64,000 nt of DNA from Marmoricola sp. URHB0036 (GCF_000426045.1 NZ_AUEP01000005.1:310001-374000), one strand, 5' to 3'; counted from the first letter of the stretch, positions 42,125 through 51,994 are shown. Notes: generated by a model not told the origin, from the letters alone. Numbers and translations: made by a program.

Positions 42125-44794
42125 GTGGACCTGGTGGGTCGGGAGCGTGAGACGGCGGAGCTCATCGCTGCGCTGGACGCCATCGCTTCGGGCGAACGCA
42201 GGCTGCTGCTGGTCCGCGGCGAGGCCGGCATCGGCAAGACCCGCCTCTTGGAGGACCTGGTCCGGAGGGCAACCGCGCGGCGGTTCGAGGTGCTGACCGG
42301 CCGGGCCACCGAGCTCGAGTCGGACATCCCGCTGGCGGTGTTCCGCGAGGCGCTGCCCGACCTCGTCCCGATCAGGGCGGAGGACCCGGAGGCGCGCTGG
42401 CAGCTGTTCCGCGGCGTGGCCGAGTCGTTGTCGGGCGCGGGTCCGCTCGCACTGGTGCTGGACGACGCGCACTGGGCCGATCCACTCTCGCGGGAGCTCC
42501 TGGAGTCACTGGTCCGACGTCCGCCCCGCGGCCCTCATCTGCTGGTGGTGGCCATGCGTCCCGGCCCCCTGGCGGACGCCGTGCTGGGCGCGGCGCGCTC
42601 TGCCGCTCGCTCGCCGACCGTGCTCGAGCTCGCTCCCCTGGATCGCACCGCGTCCGACCGGTTGATCGGCCCCGACCGCCCGGCCGAGGACCGCGCGAGG
42701 ATCTTCGAGAGCTCGGGCGGGAACCCCCTGTTGTTGCAGGAGCTGGCCAGGAGCGACGCCGCCGCTGTACCGAGTGGCATCCTCGCGGCGGTCTCCCTCG
42801 AGCTGGCGCCCCTGGGGGACGACGCGCTCGCGCTGGTCCGCGCGGGGTCCGTGCTCGGCGACCCGTTCGACTCCGACCTCGCTGCCGTCACGGCCGAGCT
42901 CACGCCGTCGTCCGGCGCGGTAGCGGTCGACGAGCTCCTGGCTCGTGGGCTGGCGCGTCCGGCCGGGACCAAGCAGCTCACCTTCCGGCACCCGGTGATC
43001 CGCACCGCGGTCTACGAGAGCCAGCCGGTCGTCGTACGCCTGCGACTGCATGCGCAGGCCGCGACGGCGCTGGCCGCGCTGGGCGCACCGGTGCCGAGCC
43101 GGGCCCGCCACCTCGCTCACGTCGCCGAGCCAGGCGACGTGGACAGCGCGGCCGAGCTGCGCGACGCGGCGCGGATGGTGCGCCGGCAGGCGCCGTCGAT
43201 CGCGGCGGACTGGATGCTCGCCGCGAAGCGTGCGGCGCCACCTGCCGAGCTGTCGTCGTTCTCGGACCTCGCCGAGGTCCTCGTCCAGTCGGGTCGCCTC
43301 GCCGAGGCGCTGGCCGTCGCCGACGAGGGACTGCTCTTCGGCCAGGGTTCCGCGGAGCACCGCGTCCGGCTCGTGCTGTCCGCCGCGTCGGTGGAACGGC
43401 TCCTCGGCCGGCACGAGGGTGCGCGTCGTCGGCTGGTGCGGGCCATCGACGAGCCGTCGCTCTCCGAGCGGCTGACCGCTGAGGTCGCGGCTGCCCTGGC
43501 CCTGTCGGCCTACGAACGTGGCGAGTACGACGAGGTGGGGTCGTGGGCCGAGGCCGCTCGAGCCGGCGACGGACTGGTCGGGGCGGCTGCGCGATCGATG
43601 GTGGCGCTCGGTCATCTCTTCAGCGGGCGGCTCGACGAGGCCGAGTCGGAGTCGACCGCAGCCGTGGCGATGGTGCGGGACGCGACCGACGACGAGCTGG
43701 CGGTGCACGCCGAGCTGCTGATCGCGACCGCGTGGTCGTTGGTCGCCGTCGAGCATCTCGACGACGCACTGCTCGTGAGCAGGCGCGCCTCCGGCGCTGC
43801 GCTGCGGGCGGGCAACGGCGCCGCGGCCGTGCCGCTCCTGCTCGCCGAGGTGCTCACCCTCGGGCTGCTCGGGCGCACCGAGGAGGCGGCCGAGGTCTCC
43901 GACCGCGCCGAGGTGGAGGCGCGGCTGACGCGGAACGACCAGTCGGTGCAATGGGCACTCTGGATGCGGGCCTGGGTGCTGCTCGAGCACGGCGACCTCG
44001 ACACAGCGCTGCGCGGAGCCGAGGAGAGCGTCGCGCTGGCGCGCCGCCTGGACCAGTCGGCTCTCGTCACCATCGGCAACGCCGTGCTCGGCTCGGCCCT
44101 GCTGGCAGACGGCCGACCGGAGCTGGCGGAGCCCCTCATCGCGGCGTACGACGTCGAGCCGGGCTGGGTCTGCCGGTGGGCCACACAGCTGGTCGAGGCC
44201 CGGATCGCCCTCGGCGACCTCGAGGGCGCGGGGGAGGCGGCGGACCGGGCAGCCACCCTCGCCGACGGCACCGGGCTCGCCGGCGCCGTCGCAGCGGCAG
44301 AGCGCGCTCGTGCGGTGGTGCTGGCTGCGCGCGGGGAGGCCGCCGAGTCCGCGGAGCTGGCGATCGCCTCGGCAGAGCGGGCCGACTCCATCGGCGCCGA
44401 GCTCGACGCCGCGACGGCCCATCTGCTCGCGGGTCGGGCGCTCGCCGCCATCGACAAGGAAGCAGCAGTCACGCACCTCACGCAGGCGCACCGGTTGGCG
44501 CAGCGGCGTGGCTCCCGTCGTACGGCGGACGCGGCCACCCGCGAGCTGCGCCGGCTCGGTCGGCGGGTCGGTGTGGGCGGAGCGCGCTCGTCCAGCCGCC
44601 TCGGGGTGGACGCCCTCAGCAACCGCGAACGGGAGATCGCCGAGCTGGTGGCCCGGGGGCTGACCAACCGCGAGATCGCCGCCCGGCTGTTCCTGAGCGA
44701 GAAGACCGTGGAGTCACATCTCTCGAAGGCCTTCGGGAAGCTCGGGGTCTCCTCGCGCGCGGCACTCGCAGCGCAGGTGACATCCGCGACCTGA
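42125..44794 (+). CDS. Large ATP-binding LuxR-family (LAL) regulator, second copy
   Basis: This is an 889-residue LAL regulator. Walker A GEAGIGKT spans 32-39 and Walker B is LALVLDDAHWAD. A helical repeat-rich middle is rich in Ala/Glu/Arg. The C-terminal LuxR HTH reads LSNREREIAELVARGLTNRE with KTVESHLSKAFGKLGVSSRA. The start is probably GTG 42125 (VDLVGRERETAEL); a much longer upstream frame overlaps the divergent SnoaL gene and was rejected. It likely controls the divergent SnoaL-hemerythrin pair. Its layout resembles the LAL protein at 6990, but the sequences diverge outside the motifs, so recent duplication is unlikely. It is convergent with metG, six bases apart. Confidence 0.9.
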   Translation: MDLVGRERETAELIAALDAIASGERRLLLVRGEAGIGKTRLLEDLVRRATARRFEVLTGRATELESDIPLAVFREALPDLVPIRAEDPEARWQLFRGVAESLSGAGPLALVLDDAHWADPLSRELLESLVRRPPRGPHLLVVAMRPGPLADAVLGAARSAARSPTVLELAPLDRTASDRLIGPDRPAEDRARIFESSGGNPLLLQELARSDAAAVPSGILAAVSLELAPLGDDALALVRAGSVLGDPFDSDLAAVTAELTPSSGAVAVDELLARGLARPAGTKQLTFRHPVIRTAVYESQPVVVRLRLHAQAATALAALGAPVPSRARHLAHVAEPGDVDSAAELRDAARMVRRQAPSIAADWMLAAKRAAPPAELSSFSDLAEVLVQSGRLAEALAVADEGLLFGQGSAEHRVRLVLSAASVERLLGRHEGARRRLVRAIDEPSLSERLTAEVAAALALSAYERGEYDEVGSWAEAARAGDGLVGAAARSMVALGHLFSGRLDEAESESTAAVAMVRDATDDELAVHAELLIATAWSLVAVEHLDDALLVSRRASGAALRAGNGAAAVPLLLAEVLTLGLLGRTEEAAEVSDRAEVEARLTRNDQSVQWALWMRAWVLLEHGDLDTALRGAEESVALARRLDQSALVTIGNAVLGSALLADGRPELAEPLIAAYDVEPGWVCRWATQLVEARIALGDLEGAGEAADRAATLADGTGLAGAVAAAERARAVVLAARGEAAESAELAIASAERADSIGAELDAATAHLLAGRALAAIDKEAAVTHLTQAHRLAQRRGSRRTADAATRELRRLGRRVGVGGARSSSRLGVDALSNREREIAELVARGLTNREIAARLFLSEKTVESHLSKAFGKLGVSSRAALAAQVTSAT

Positions 44795-44800
44795 GTGCGT

Positions 44801-46594
44801 CTAGGAGGTCAGCCGGGCGAGCTCCTCGTCGACGACCGCGGGGTCGAGCTTGGTGAACACCGGGACAGGCTTGGAGACAGGGGTGCCGACCTTGATCGGG
44901 CTGCGTTCCCAGCGGGCGGCGCCCGTGTAGTCGCCGGTGATGACCGGGTAGCCGGCTCCGCCGTCGAGGTCGTCGGCCTCCTCGAGCCGCGGCATCGGCT
45001 GCACCTCGCCGCTGCCCCCGAGCACCGCGTCGACCGCGTTGGCCGAGAACGGCAGGAACGGCGACAGGATCCGGTTGAGGTCGGCCACGCACTGCGCGAC
45101 GACGTGCAGGATCGTGCCCAGCCGCTCGCGCTCGTCGTCGCCCTTGAGCTTCCAGGGCTCGTTGTCGGAGACGTACTTGTTCACCTCGGCGACCGCGCGC
45201 ATGGCCTCGCCGATGGCGCCCTTCTGCCGGTGGCGGCCGATCAGGTCACCCACGACGCCGTACGCCGCGTCCACGTGGTCGAGCAGCGCCTGGTCCTCGG
45301 CGCCGAGCTCGCCGGCGGCCGGGATCTCCCCGAAGCTCTTGGCGATCATGTTCGCGGTGCGGTTGACCAGGTTGCCCCAGCCGGCGACCAGCTCGTCGTT
45401 GGTGCGGCGTACGAACTCGCTCCAGGTGAAGTCGGAGTCCTGGTTCTCGGGTCCGGCGGCCGCCACGAAGTAGCGGAACGCGTCGGGCTGGTAGCGGCTG
45501 AGCAGGTCGCGGACGTAGATCACCACGCGCTGTGAGGAGGAGAACTTCTTGCCCTCCATGGTCAGGAACTCCGAGGACACCACTTCGGTCGGCAGGTTCA
45601 GCTCGCCGTACTCCCCCGGCTTGCCGCCCTTGTCGCCCTTGCCGGAGTACGCCAGCAGCTCGGCCGGCCAGATCTGGCTGTGGAAGGTGATGTTGTCCTT
45701 GCCCATGAAGTAGTAGGACAACGACTCGGGGTCGTTCCACCACTCACGCCAGCGGTCCTCATCTCCTGTACGACGGGCCCACTCGATGCTCGCGGAGAGG
45801 TAGCCGATCACCGCGTCGAACCACACGTAGAGCCGCTTGGTCGGGTTGTCCCGCCAGCCGTCGAGGGGCACCGGGATGCCCCAGTCGATGTCGCGGGTCA
45901 TCGCGCGCGGGCGGATGTCCTCGAGGATGTTCTGGCTGAACCGGATCACGTTGGGCCGCCACAGCCCGGTGGCCTCGCGCTCGTCGAGCCACACCTTGAG
46001 CGCGTCGGCCAGCGCGGGCAGGTCGAGGAAGAAGTGCTGGGTCTCGACGAACTCCGGCACCTCGCCGTTGATGCGCGAGCGCGGGTTGATCAGGTCGGCC
46101 GGGTCGAGCTGGTTGCCGCAGTTGTCGCACTGGTCGCCGCGCGCGCTCGGGTAGTCGCAGATCGGGCAGGTGCCCTCGATGTAGCGGTCGGGCAGGGTGC
46201 GGCCGGTCGACGGGCTGATCGCGCCGTACGTCGTCTGCTCGATGAAGTAGCCGTTGTCGTAGACACCGGTGAACAGCTCCTGCACGACGGCGGTGTGGTT
46301 GCGGGTCGTCGTACGGGTGTAGAGGTCGTAGGAGATGCCGAGGGCGACGAGGTCCTCGGCGATGATCCGGTGGTTCTGGTCCGCGAGCTCCTGCGGCGTG
46401 ACCCCGGCCTCGTCGGCGGCGATCAGGATCGGGGTGCCGTGCTCGTCGGTGCCCGAGACCATCAGCACGTCGTGGCCCGCCATCCGCATGTAGCGGCTGA
46501 ACACGTCGGAGGGCACGCCGAAACCGGCCACGTGGCCGATGTGGCGCGGGCCGTTGGCATACGGCCAGGCGACGGCGGACAGCACTTTGCTCAT
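44801..46594 (-). CDS. metG: Methionyl-tRNA synthetase
   Basis: This 597-residue class I synthetase charges tRNA-Met. The HIGH motif is HIGH at 18-21 ([11 protein letters not shown]). A zinc knuckle with CPICDYP and CDNCG is intact, and the KMSKS position reads KFSSSQ, a variant seen in actinobacterial MetRS. The C-terminal tRNA-binding EMAP domain of longer MetRS enzymes is absent. ATG 46594 is preferred; the frame to 46690 adds residues with no family resemblance ([15 protein letters not shown]). It is divergent from GPP34. Confidence 0.96.
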   Translation of the reverse strand: MSKVLSAVAWPYANGPRHIGHVAGFGVPSDVFSRYMRMAGHDVLMVSGTDEHGTPILIAADEAGVTPQELADQNHRIIAEDLVALGISYDLYTRTTTRNHTAVVQELFTGVYDNGYFIEQTTYGAISPSTGRTLPDRYIEGTCPICDYPSARGDQCDNCGNQLDPADLINPRSRINGEVPEFVETQHFFLDLPALADALKVWLDEREATGLWRPNVIRFSQNILEDIRPRAMTRDIDWGIPVPLDGWRDNPTKRLYVWFDAVIGYLSASIEWARRTGDEDRWREWWNDPESLSYYFMGKDNITFHSQIWPAELLAYSGKGDKGGKPGEYGELNLPTEVVSSEFLTMEGKKFSSSQRVVIYVRDLLSRYQPDAFRYFVAAAGPENQDSDFTWSEFVRRTNDELVAGWGNLVNRTANMIAKSFGEIPAAGELGAEDQALLDHVDAAYGVVGDLIGRHRQKGAIGEAMRAVAEVNKYVSDNEPWKLKGDDERERLGTILHVVAQCVADLNRILSPFLPFSANAVDAVLGGSGEVQPMPRLEEADDLDGGAGYPVITGDYTGAARWERSPIKVGTPVSKPVPVFTKLDPAVVDEELARLTS

Positions 46595-46700
46595 TCGGGG
46601 TCCCCGCGGAAGCGTGACACACGCGAGCGCAGCGAGCCGCTCTCTCGGTTTCGTGGGGTGAAGTTCATGCGGGAATCCTAGGGGCGGCACGGAAGCCGTT

Positions 46701-46706
46701 TAGTCT
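46701..46706 (+). promoter_or_regulatory. -10 hexamer (TAGTCT) for the GPP34 gene
   Basis: TAGTCT with a 6-nt gap to the GTG at 46713 and no ribosome-binding site; leaderless layout. Confidence 0.55.
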
Positions 46707-46712
46707 CGACCC

Positions 46713-47396
46713 GTGGCCACTCTGATCGCCGAGGACCTGTTGCTCCTGCTGCTCGACGACGAGTCGGGCAAGCTCACCAACACCACGTTCCTGGACGCCG
46801 GCCTCGGTGGGGCGCTGCTCGTCGAGCTCGCCCTCGGGGAACAGGTGGACGTGGTCAAGGGCAGCGGACTGTGGGCGCGGGCCAAGGTGCACCCGACCCC
46901 GGCACCGGCGCCGACACACCCGGTGCTGGCGGAGGCACTGGCGATGGTCGCCGAGAAGGAGCGCACCGCCCAGGACCTCGTCGGACGCCTGGGCAAGGGG
47001 CGCCGCGAGCCGCTGCTCGAGGGTCTCGAGGCAGCGGGGATCCTCGCGCGTCGGGACGACCGGGTCATGGGTCTGTTCCGGCGTCGACGCTGGCCCACGC
47101 GTGACGGGGCGCACGAGGCCGACCTGCGCCGGCGCCTCGGTGACGCACTGGTCCGTGGCGCCTCGCCGGAGGAACGAACAGCGGCACTGATCGCGGTGCT
47201 CTCCGCGATGGACCTCGCCCACAAGGTCGTCGACCCCGACGGACTCCCCCGGCGTCAGCTCAAGGCGCGCGCCAAGGAGATCGCCGACGGTGACTGGGCC
47301 GCCAAGGCGGTGAAGGACGCGATCACGGCCGCCCAGGCCGCGATGACGGCCGCGGTCGTCGCCGCCACGGCCAGCACGGCCGCGACGTCAGGCTGA
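46713..47396 (+). CDS. GPP34-family phosphoinositide-binding-like protein
   Basis: This 227-residue protein resembles the bacterial branch of GPP34 (Golgi phosphoprotein 3). Recognisable segments are LIAEDLLLLLLDDESGKL at the start, DAGLGGALLVELAL (28-41), AQDLVGRLGKGRREPLLEGL and RRRRWPTRDGAHEADLR. An Ala/Thr-rich tail follows. The eukaryotic protein binds PI4P; the bacterial function is not settled, perhaps membrane lipid association. The GTG start at 46713 has TAGTCT six bases before it. It is convergent with the TIGR03086 gene, with five bases between the stops. Confidence 0.85.
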   Translation: MATLIAEDLLLLLLDDESGKLTNTTFLDAGLGGALLVELALGEQVDVVKGSGLWARAKVHPTPAPAPTHPVLAEALAMVAEKERTAQDLVGRLGKGRREPLLEGLEAAGILARRDDRVMGLFRRRRWPTRDGAHEADLRRRLGDALVRGASPEERTAALIAVLSAMDLAHKVVDPDGLPRRQLKARAKEIADGDWAAKAVKDAITAAQAAMTAAVVAATASTAATSG

Positions 47397-47401
47397 AACA
47401 G

Positions 47402-47935
47402 TCAGGCTGAGACCGTGCGGCCGGCGAAGGCCGCGATCGCGTCGTAGGCGTCCCCGCCCTCGGGAGCCGGCTGCTCCGGACCGAAGGTCTCGCCGCGCAT
47501 CTCTGCACGCAGGTTGGCGCGCATGAACTCCAGCCCGTGCCCGGCGACCTCGGGATCCAGGTCGCTGGTCGACCGGCCCAGGGCGTGTGCCAGGTCCCAC
47601 GTATGGACGGCGAACTCCGCCGTCATCCAGGCGGGATCCATGCTCCCGGCGTCCTTCTGGCCCACGACCTGCATCAGGTCGTCCGCGGCCGAGCGGAACG
47701 CCGGCGCCCAGCCCTTCTCGAAGTGCTGGGGGGCGGCCGACCAGTCGGGCTGCTCGCCACGCGCCATGACGGTGAACTTCCCCGGTGCCGCGACGATGTG
47801 GTCGGCGAGGTCGCCGAGCGTCCAGTCGGCGCACGGTGTCCGTGCGTCCAGCTGGACGGCACTGACGTGGCCCAGCAGGTCACCCAGCTGGTCGAGGGAG
47901 CGGGCTAGAACCGAGAGCGTTGCTTCGCCTGACAT
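47402..47935 (-). CDS. TIGR03086-family (maleylpyruvate isomerase/DinB-like) protein
   Basis: This 177-residue protein is of the TIGR03086 metal-binding family (mycothiol maleylpyruvate isomerase N-terminal fold). Key parts are CADWTLGDLADHIVA with one putative metal His, AEFAVHTWDLAHALGR with a second, and HGLEFMRANLRAEMRG. Members are thought to be mycothiol-linked DinB-like enzymes; the substrate is unknown. The start was set at ATG 47935 rather than GTG 47944 because TAGCGT (47943-47948) lies seven bases upstream and would overlap the longer version. It lies just downstream of an Rv2466c-like gene on the same strand. Confidence 0.85.
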   Translation of the reverse strand: MSGEATLSVLARSLDQLGDLLGHVSAVQLDARTPCADWTLGDLADHIVAAPGKFTVMARGEQPDWSAAPQHFEKGWAPAFRSAADDLMQVVGQKDAGSMDPAWMTAEFAVHTWDLAHALGRSTSDLDPEVAGHGLEFMRANLRAEMRGETFGPEQPAPEGGDAYDAIAAFAGRTVSA

Positions 47936-47942
47936 GTCGGGC

Positions 47943-47948
47943 ACGCTA
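47943..47948 (-). promoter_or_regulatory. -10 hexamer (TAGCGT) for the TIGR03086 gene
   Basis: Minus-strand TAGCGT with a 7-nt gap to ATG 47935. It decides this start over GTG 47944. Confidence 0.5.
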
Positions 47949-47962
47949 CGCCCGCGAGGGGT

Positions 47963-48568
47963 TCAGCTGAAGTCGAGATCGCCGGTGCGGGTGCGCTTGA
48001 TCTCGAAGAACTGCGGGTACGACGCCAGGGTCACACAGGCGTCCCACAGCTCGCCGGCCTGCTCGCCACGGGGGGCCTTGGTGATCACCGGGCCGAAGAA
48101 GGCAACACCGTTGACGTGGATGGTCGGGGTGCCGACGTCGAGACCGACGGCGTCCATGCCCTCGTGGTGGGAGGCGATGACGGCCTCGTCGTACTGCTCG
48201 TCGTCCATGGCGTCGGCCAGCTCCACGGCCAGGCCGGCCTCCTCGAGAGCACTCTCGACCAGGGACCGGTCGACCTCCTGCTTCTCGTTGTGGATGCGGG
48301 TGCCGAGGGCGGTGTACAGCGGGGCGAGGGCCTCGGCGCCGTACTTCTGCTCGGCGGCGATGCAGACCCGGACCGGGCCCCAGGCCTTCTCGAGCCCCTT
48401 GCGGTAGTCCTCGGAGACGTCCTTGTCCTGGTTCAGGTAGGCCAGGCTCATCACGTGCCAGTGCACCTCGATGTCGCGGACCTTCTCCACCTCGAGGATC
48501 CACCGGGAGGTGATCCAGGCGAAGGGACAGCGCGGGTCGAACCAGAAGTCAGCATGGGGAGTGGTCAT
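47963..48568 (-). CDS. DsbA-fold oxidoreductase, Rv2466c-like (mycothiol-linked)
   Basis: This 201-residue thioredoxin/DsbA-fold protein closely follows the Rv2466c pattern: [20 protein letters not shown] at the start and [19 protein letters not shown] with the cis-Pro. Rv2466c of Mycobacterium tuberculosis is a mycothiol-dependent reductase with a CPWC active site. Here the second cysteine is alanine (C14-P-F-A17), so it would work by a monothiol mechanism, as in other family members with CPFA. It is followed by a TIGR03086 gene, also linked to mycothiol. It is divergent from pepN. Start ATG 48568. Confidence 0.88.
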   Translation of the reverse strand: MTTPHADFWFDPRCPFAWITSRWILEVEKVRDIEVHWHVMSLAYLNQDKDVSEDYRKGLEKAWGPVRVCIAAEQKYGAEALAPLYTALGTRIHNEKQEVDRSLVESALEEAGLAVELADAMDDEQYDEAVIASHHEGMDAVGLDVGTPTIHVNGVAFFGPVITKAPRGEQAGELWDACVTLASYPQFFEIKRTRTGDLDFS

Positions 48569-48676
48569 ACCAACCCAAACCTCGACGGTGGGTCAGATCA
48601 TTCCCGTTGCCGGAAACAACAGTCGTGTGGTCCCTCGACCGTCCGACACGAGTGGGCCATCGCTTCGCCTGGATGA

Positions 48677-48682
48677 CATGAT
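48677..48682 (+). promoter_or_regulatory. -10-like hexamer (CATGAT) for pepN
   Basis: CATGAT with a 7-nt gap to ATG 48690. It favours 48690 over the ATGs at 48678 and 48681. Confidence 0.35.
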
Positions 48683-48689
48683 GCCGGAC

Positions 48690-51239
48690 ATGCCCGGAAC
48701 CAACCTGACCCGCGACGAGGCGCAGACCCGCGCCCGGTTGCTCGGTGTCGACTCCTACACCGTGGAGCTCGACCTGACGACCAGCGAGACCACCTTCGAC
48801 TCCACGACGACGATCGCGTTCACGTGCACCCAACCCGGTGCCGAGACGTTCGCGGACCTCGTCGGCGCCACCATCCACGAGCTGACCCTCAACGGGCGGA
48901 GGCTCGACCCGGCAGAGGTGTACGCCGACAACCGGATCAGGCTGACCGACCTCCAGGACGTCAACGAGCTCGTCGTACGCGCCGCATGCCCCTACTCGCG
49001 CACCGGCGAGGGCCTGCACCGCTTCGTCGACCCGGCCGACGACCGCGTCTACACCTACACCCAGTTCGAGGTGCCTGACGCCCGCCGGGTCTACGCGACG
49101 TTCGAGCAGCCGGACCTGAAGAGCGTCTTCCACTTCCACGTCACCGCGCCCGAGGGCTGGGCCGTGGTCTCCAACGCCCCCACTCCCGAGCCCCGACCGC
49201 TCGGCGACGGCAAGGCGCTGTGGGAGTTCCCCGCCACCGAGCGGATGTCGACCTACATCACCGCGCTGATCGCCGGTGAGTACCACGCCGAGTTCGCGAC
49301 CTACCGCGGCAAGCACGGCGAGATCCCGTTGGGGCACTACTGCCGGCAGTCGCTCGTCGAGCACATGGACACCGACGAGCTGGTCAAGATGACCTGCCAG
49401 GGCTTCGAGTTCTTCGAGGACGCGTTCGGCTACCCCTACCCGTTCCACAAGTACGACCAGCTCTACGTGCCGGAGTACAACATGGGCGCGATGGAGAACG
49501 CCGGTGCGGTGACGCTCCGCGACGAGTACCTCCCGCGCAGCCGCCAGGACGCCGCGTTCTACGAGTTCCGCTGCTCGGTGATCCTGCACGAGATGGCGCA
49601 CATGTGGTTCGGCGATCTGGTCACGATGAAGTGGTGGGACGACCTCTGGCTCAACGAGTCCTTCGCCGAGTGGGCCTGCTACCACGCCGCCGTCGAGGCC
49701 ACCGAGTTCGACGAGTCCTGGACCGGCTTCACCAACGCCCGCAAGAACTGGGCCCTGCGCCAGGACCAGCTGCCCAGCACCCACCCGATCGCCGCGGACA
49801 ACTACGACCTCCAGGCTGTCGAGGTCAACTTCGACGGCATCACCTACGCCAAGGGCGCCTCGGTGCTCAAGCAGCTCGTCGCGTGGGTGGGCCTCGACAA
49901 CTTCCTGGTCGGCCTGCGCGCCTACTTCGGCAAGCACGCCTTCGGCAACTCCGAGTTCAGCGACCTGCTCAGTGCGCTCGAGAAGTCCTCGGGCCGTGAG
50001 CTCGACTCCTGGGCCAAGGAGTGGCTGCAGACCAGCGGCGTCAACACGCTCACCCCGCAGTTCGAGATCGGTGAGGACGGCAGCTACACCTCGTTCTCGG
50101 TGCTCCAGACCGCTGTCGTCGAGCACCCGACGCTGCGCCGGCACCGGATCGGCATCGGCCTCTACGACGACGTCAACGGTCGCCTGGTCCGTCGTACCAA
50201 TGTGGAGGTGGACGTCGAGGGCGAGAGCACCGCGATCGAGGAGCTGGTCGGCGTACGCCAGCCCGACCTGCTGCTGCTCAACGACGGCGACCTCACCTAC
50301 GCCAAGATCCGCCTCGACGAGCGGTCCCTCGCAACCCTGGTCGGCGGACTCTCCCGCCTCGACGACTCTCTCGCCCGCGCGCTGTGCTGGGGAGCCGCCT
50401 GGGACATGACCCGCGACGCGGAGATGCGCGCCACCGACTTCGTGGCCCTGGTGCTCGGCAACATCGCGGTGGAGACGGACGCCTTCGGCTCCTCGCGGAT
50501 CCCCGGGTACGCCGCCCAGGCCGCCAACAACTTCTCCGACCCGGCCACCCGGGCCGAGCTGCGCGCAGCCTGGGAACAGGGCGTCCGCCGGTTGCTCGAC
50601 GAGGCCGAGCCGGGCAGCGACCACCAGCTCACCTTCACCCGCTCGTTCGCCTCGGCGGCCCACACCGGGGAGGCGCTCGACGACCTCGAGGGGCTGCTCG
50701 ACGGCTCGCTCGTGATCGAGGGACTCAGCATCGACACCGACCTGCGCTGGACCCTGCTCAGCGGGCTGGCCCGCGCCGGCCGGGCCGACGACGAGCGCAT
50801 CGCCGAGGAGCTGCGCCGCGACAACACCATCTCCGGCCAGGAGCGGGCTGCGGCAGCACGCGCCGCCCGACCGACGGCCGAGGCCAAGGCGGAGGCTTGG
50901 GAGATCGCGGTCGTCCGCGACGACGTACCCAACGAGACGCAGCGCAGCGTGGTGCTGTCCTTCATGCAGCACGGGCAGGACGAGCTGCTCGCGCCGTACG
51001 TGGAGAAGTACCTCGAGGTGGCGGAGACGCTGTGGGAGCGCAAGGGCACCCAGCGGGCCTCGACCGCGCTCGAGTTCCTCTTCCCGCGCCCGCTCGCCTC
51101 CCGCGAGCTCCTCGACCGGGTCTCCACCTGGCTCCAGGACTCAGCGGCCAACCCCGCCGCGAAGCGCTACGTGCACGAGGGTGCCGCTGACGTGGAGCGC
51201 TACCTGGCCGGACAGGCGAAGGACGCGGGCGAGCGCTGA
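48690..51239 (+). CDS. pepN: Aminopeptidase N
   Basis: This is an 849-residue M1-family zinc metallopeptidase. The substrate-binding GAMEN motif is at 266-270, the zinc site HEMAH at 300-304 with the third ligand E323 in NESFAEW, and a C-terminal ERAP1-like helical domain follows. It removes N-terminal residues from peptides in the cytoplasm, finishing peptides made by proteases such as Clp. The protein begins MPGTNLTRDEAQTRARLL, the usual actinobacterial start. The frame is open much earlier (48471) but overlaps the divergent oxidoreductase gene; CATGAT lies seven bases before 48690. Confidence 0.95.
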   Translation: MPGTNLTRDEAQTRARLLGVDSYTVELDLTTSETTFDSTTTIAFTCTQPGAETFADLVGATIHELTLNGRRLDPAEVYADNRIRLTDLQDVNELVVRAACPYSRTGEGLHRFVDPADDRVYTYTQFEVPDARRVYATFEQPDLKSVFHFHVTAPEGWAVVSNAPTPEPRPLGDGKALWEFPATERMSTYITALIAGEYHAEFATYRGKHGEIPLGHYCRQSLVEHMDTDELVKMTCQGFEFFEDAFGYPYPFHKYDQLYVPEYNMGAMENAGAVTLRDEYLPRSRQDAAFYEFRCSVILHEMAHMWFGDLVTMKWWDDLWLNESFAEWACYHAAVEATEFDESWTGFTNARKNWALRQDQLPSTHPIAADNYDLQAVEVNFDGITYAKGASVLKQLVAWVGLDNFLVGLRAYFGKHAFGNSEFSDLLSALEKSSGRELDSWAKEWLQTSGVNTLTPQFEIGEDGSYTSFSVLQTAVVEHPTLRRHRIGIGLYDDVNGRLVRRTNVEVDVEGESTAIEELVGVRQPDLLLLNDGDLTYAKIRLDERSLATLVGGLSRLDDSLARALCWGAAWDMTRDAEMRATDFVALVLGNIAVETDAFGSSRIPGYAAQAANNFSDPATRAELRAAWEQGVRRLLDEAEPGSDHQLTFTRSFASAAHTGEALDDLEGLLDGSLVIEGLSIDTDLRWTLLSGLARAGRADDERIAEELRRDNTISGQERAAAARAARPTAEAKAEAWEIAVVRDDVPNETQRSVVLSFMQHGQDELLAPYVEKYLEVAETLWERKGTQRASTALEFLFPRPLASRELLDRVSTWLQDSAANPAAKRYVHEGAADVERYLAGQAKDAGER

Positions 51240-51243
51240 GGGG

Positions 51244-51627
51244 TCAGCGCTGCTCGTGCAGCGACAGCGGCTGACGGGCGGCCTCGGCGAGCTGGCCGAC
51301 GCCGTGCTTGATCCCGCCGACGAGGTCGCCGCCGGAGAAGGCCGACTCCATGCCGGCCACGGCCAGGCGGACGGCGTCGTCACTGAGCGAGCGGCGTACG
51401 ACGGAGCCGGTGACCACCTCGAGCTGGCGGGCCGTGGGGTCGACCATGATCAGCACGCTGCGAGCGGGCGCGGCGAGCGACGCGTGCAGTCGGTGGGCGA
51501 AGGCGCGCGACTCGGCGCTGGCCGGACCGACGTAGACGGAGAACTCGAAGCGGCACGCTGTCTCGGCCGCGCGGATGGCGCGGTCGATCTCGGCCTCCTG
51601 GGAGGCGGAGAAGTCACCAACGGCCAC
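51244..51627 (-). CDS. DUF5130 / TPM-domain-like protein
   Basis: This 127-residue protein is of the DUF5130 family, related to TPM domains. SASQEAEIDRAIRAAETACR, FEFSVYVGPA, RSVLIMVDPTARQLEVVTG and DDAVRLAVAGMESAFSGGDL are characteristic. It has no signal peptide. Function is unknown. It overlaps the 3' end of the upstream membrane protein gene by 14 bases, so they are co-translated. It is convergent with pepN, four bases apart. Confidence 0.85.
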   Translation of the reverse strand: MAVGDFSASQEAEIDRAIRAAETACRFEFSVYVGPASAESRAFAHRLHASLAAPARSVLIMVDPTARQLEVVTGSVVRRSLSDDAVRLAVAGMESAFSGGDLVGGIKHGVGQLAEAARQPLSLHEQR

Positions 51628-51994
51628 TGATGCCTCCTGCGCCCTGCGAGCTCTGCTCGATCTGGTCGGGGGTCACGTCGTCGGCACCCTTGACGCCCTT
51701 GGTCGGGCCGCCGAACCACTCGGTGTCCCCGCGCCACGACTGGCCGGGCTCGTAACCCTTGTCGCTGGCGAGCGACGGCAGCACCACCAGCAAGGTGATC
51801 ACCGCGGCACAGCCGAGCGGCAGGATCAGCAGCACCATCAGGAATCCGAGTGGCGAGACGTCCGGCGGCTGTTCCCAGGCGGCCGGCGTGTCGGCCGCGG
51901 CCGGCGAGACGAGTGCGCCCAGCACGAACCAGGCCGCTCCGAGCAGCAGGAGGACCGGGCGGAGGCGGCGACGGGCCGAGTCGTGAGTCAACAC
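51614..51994 (-). CDS. Small membrane protein of unknown function
   Basis: This 126-residue protein has a signal-like first hydrophobic segment (about 14-33, ending SPAAADTP), a second membrane segment (about 49-72) and a hydrophilic tail with SWRGDTEWFGGPTKGVKGAD. It resembles actinobacterial hypothetical proteins encoded upstream of DUF5130; I assign no function. The GTG at 51994 is six bases after a TATCCT hexamer, a leaderless layout. The 3' end overlaps DUF5130 by 14 bases. It is divergent from the MscS channel gene. Confidence 0.75.
   Translation of the reverse strand: MLTHDSARRRLRPVLLLLGAAWFVLGALVSPAAADTPAAWEQPPDVSPLGFLMVLLILPLGCAAVITLLVVLPSLASDKGYEPGQSWRGDTEWFGGPTKGVKGADDVTPDQIEQSSQGAGGISGRW

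Noticed and set aside
48549-50972. 807-codon open frame on the minus strand
   Set aside because: Antisense shadow of pepN, which has intact GAMEN and HEMAH motifs in the plus frame.
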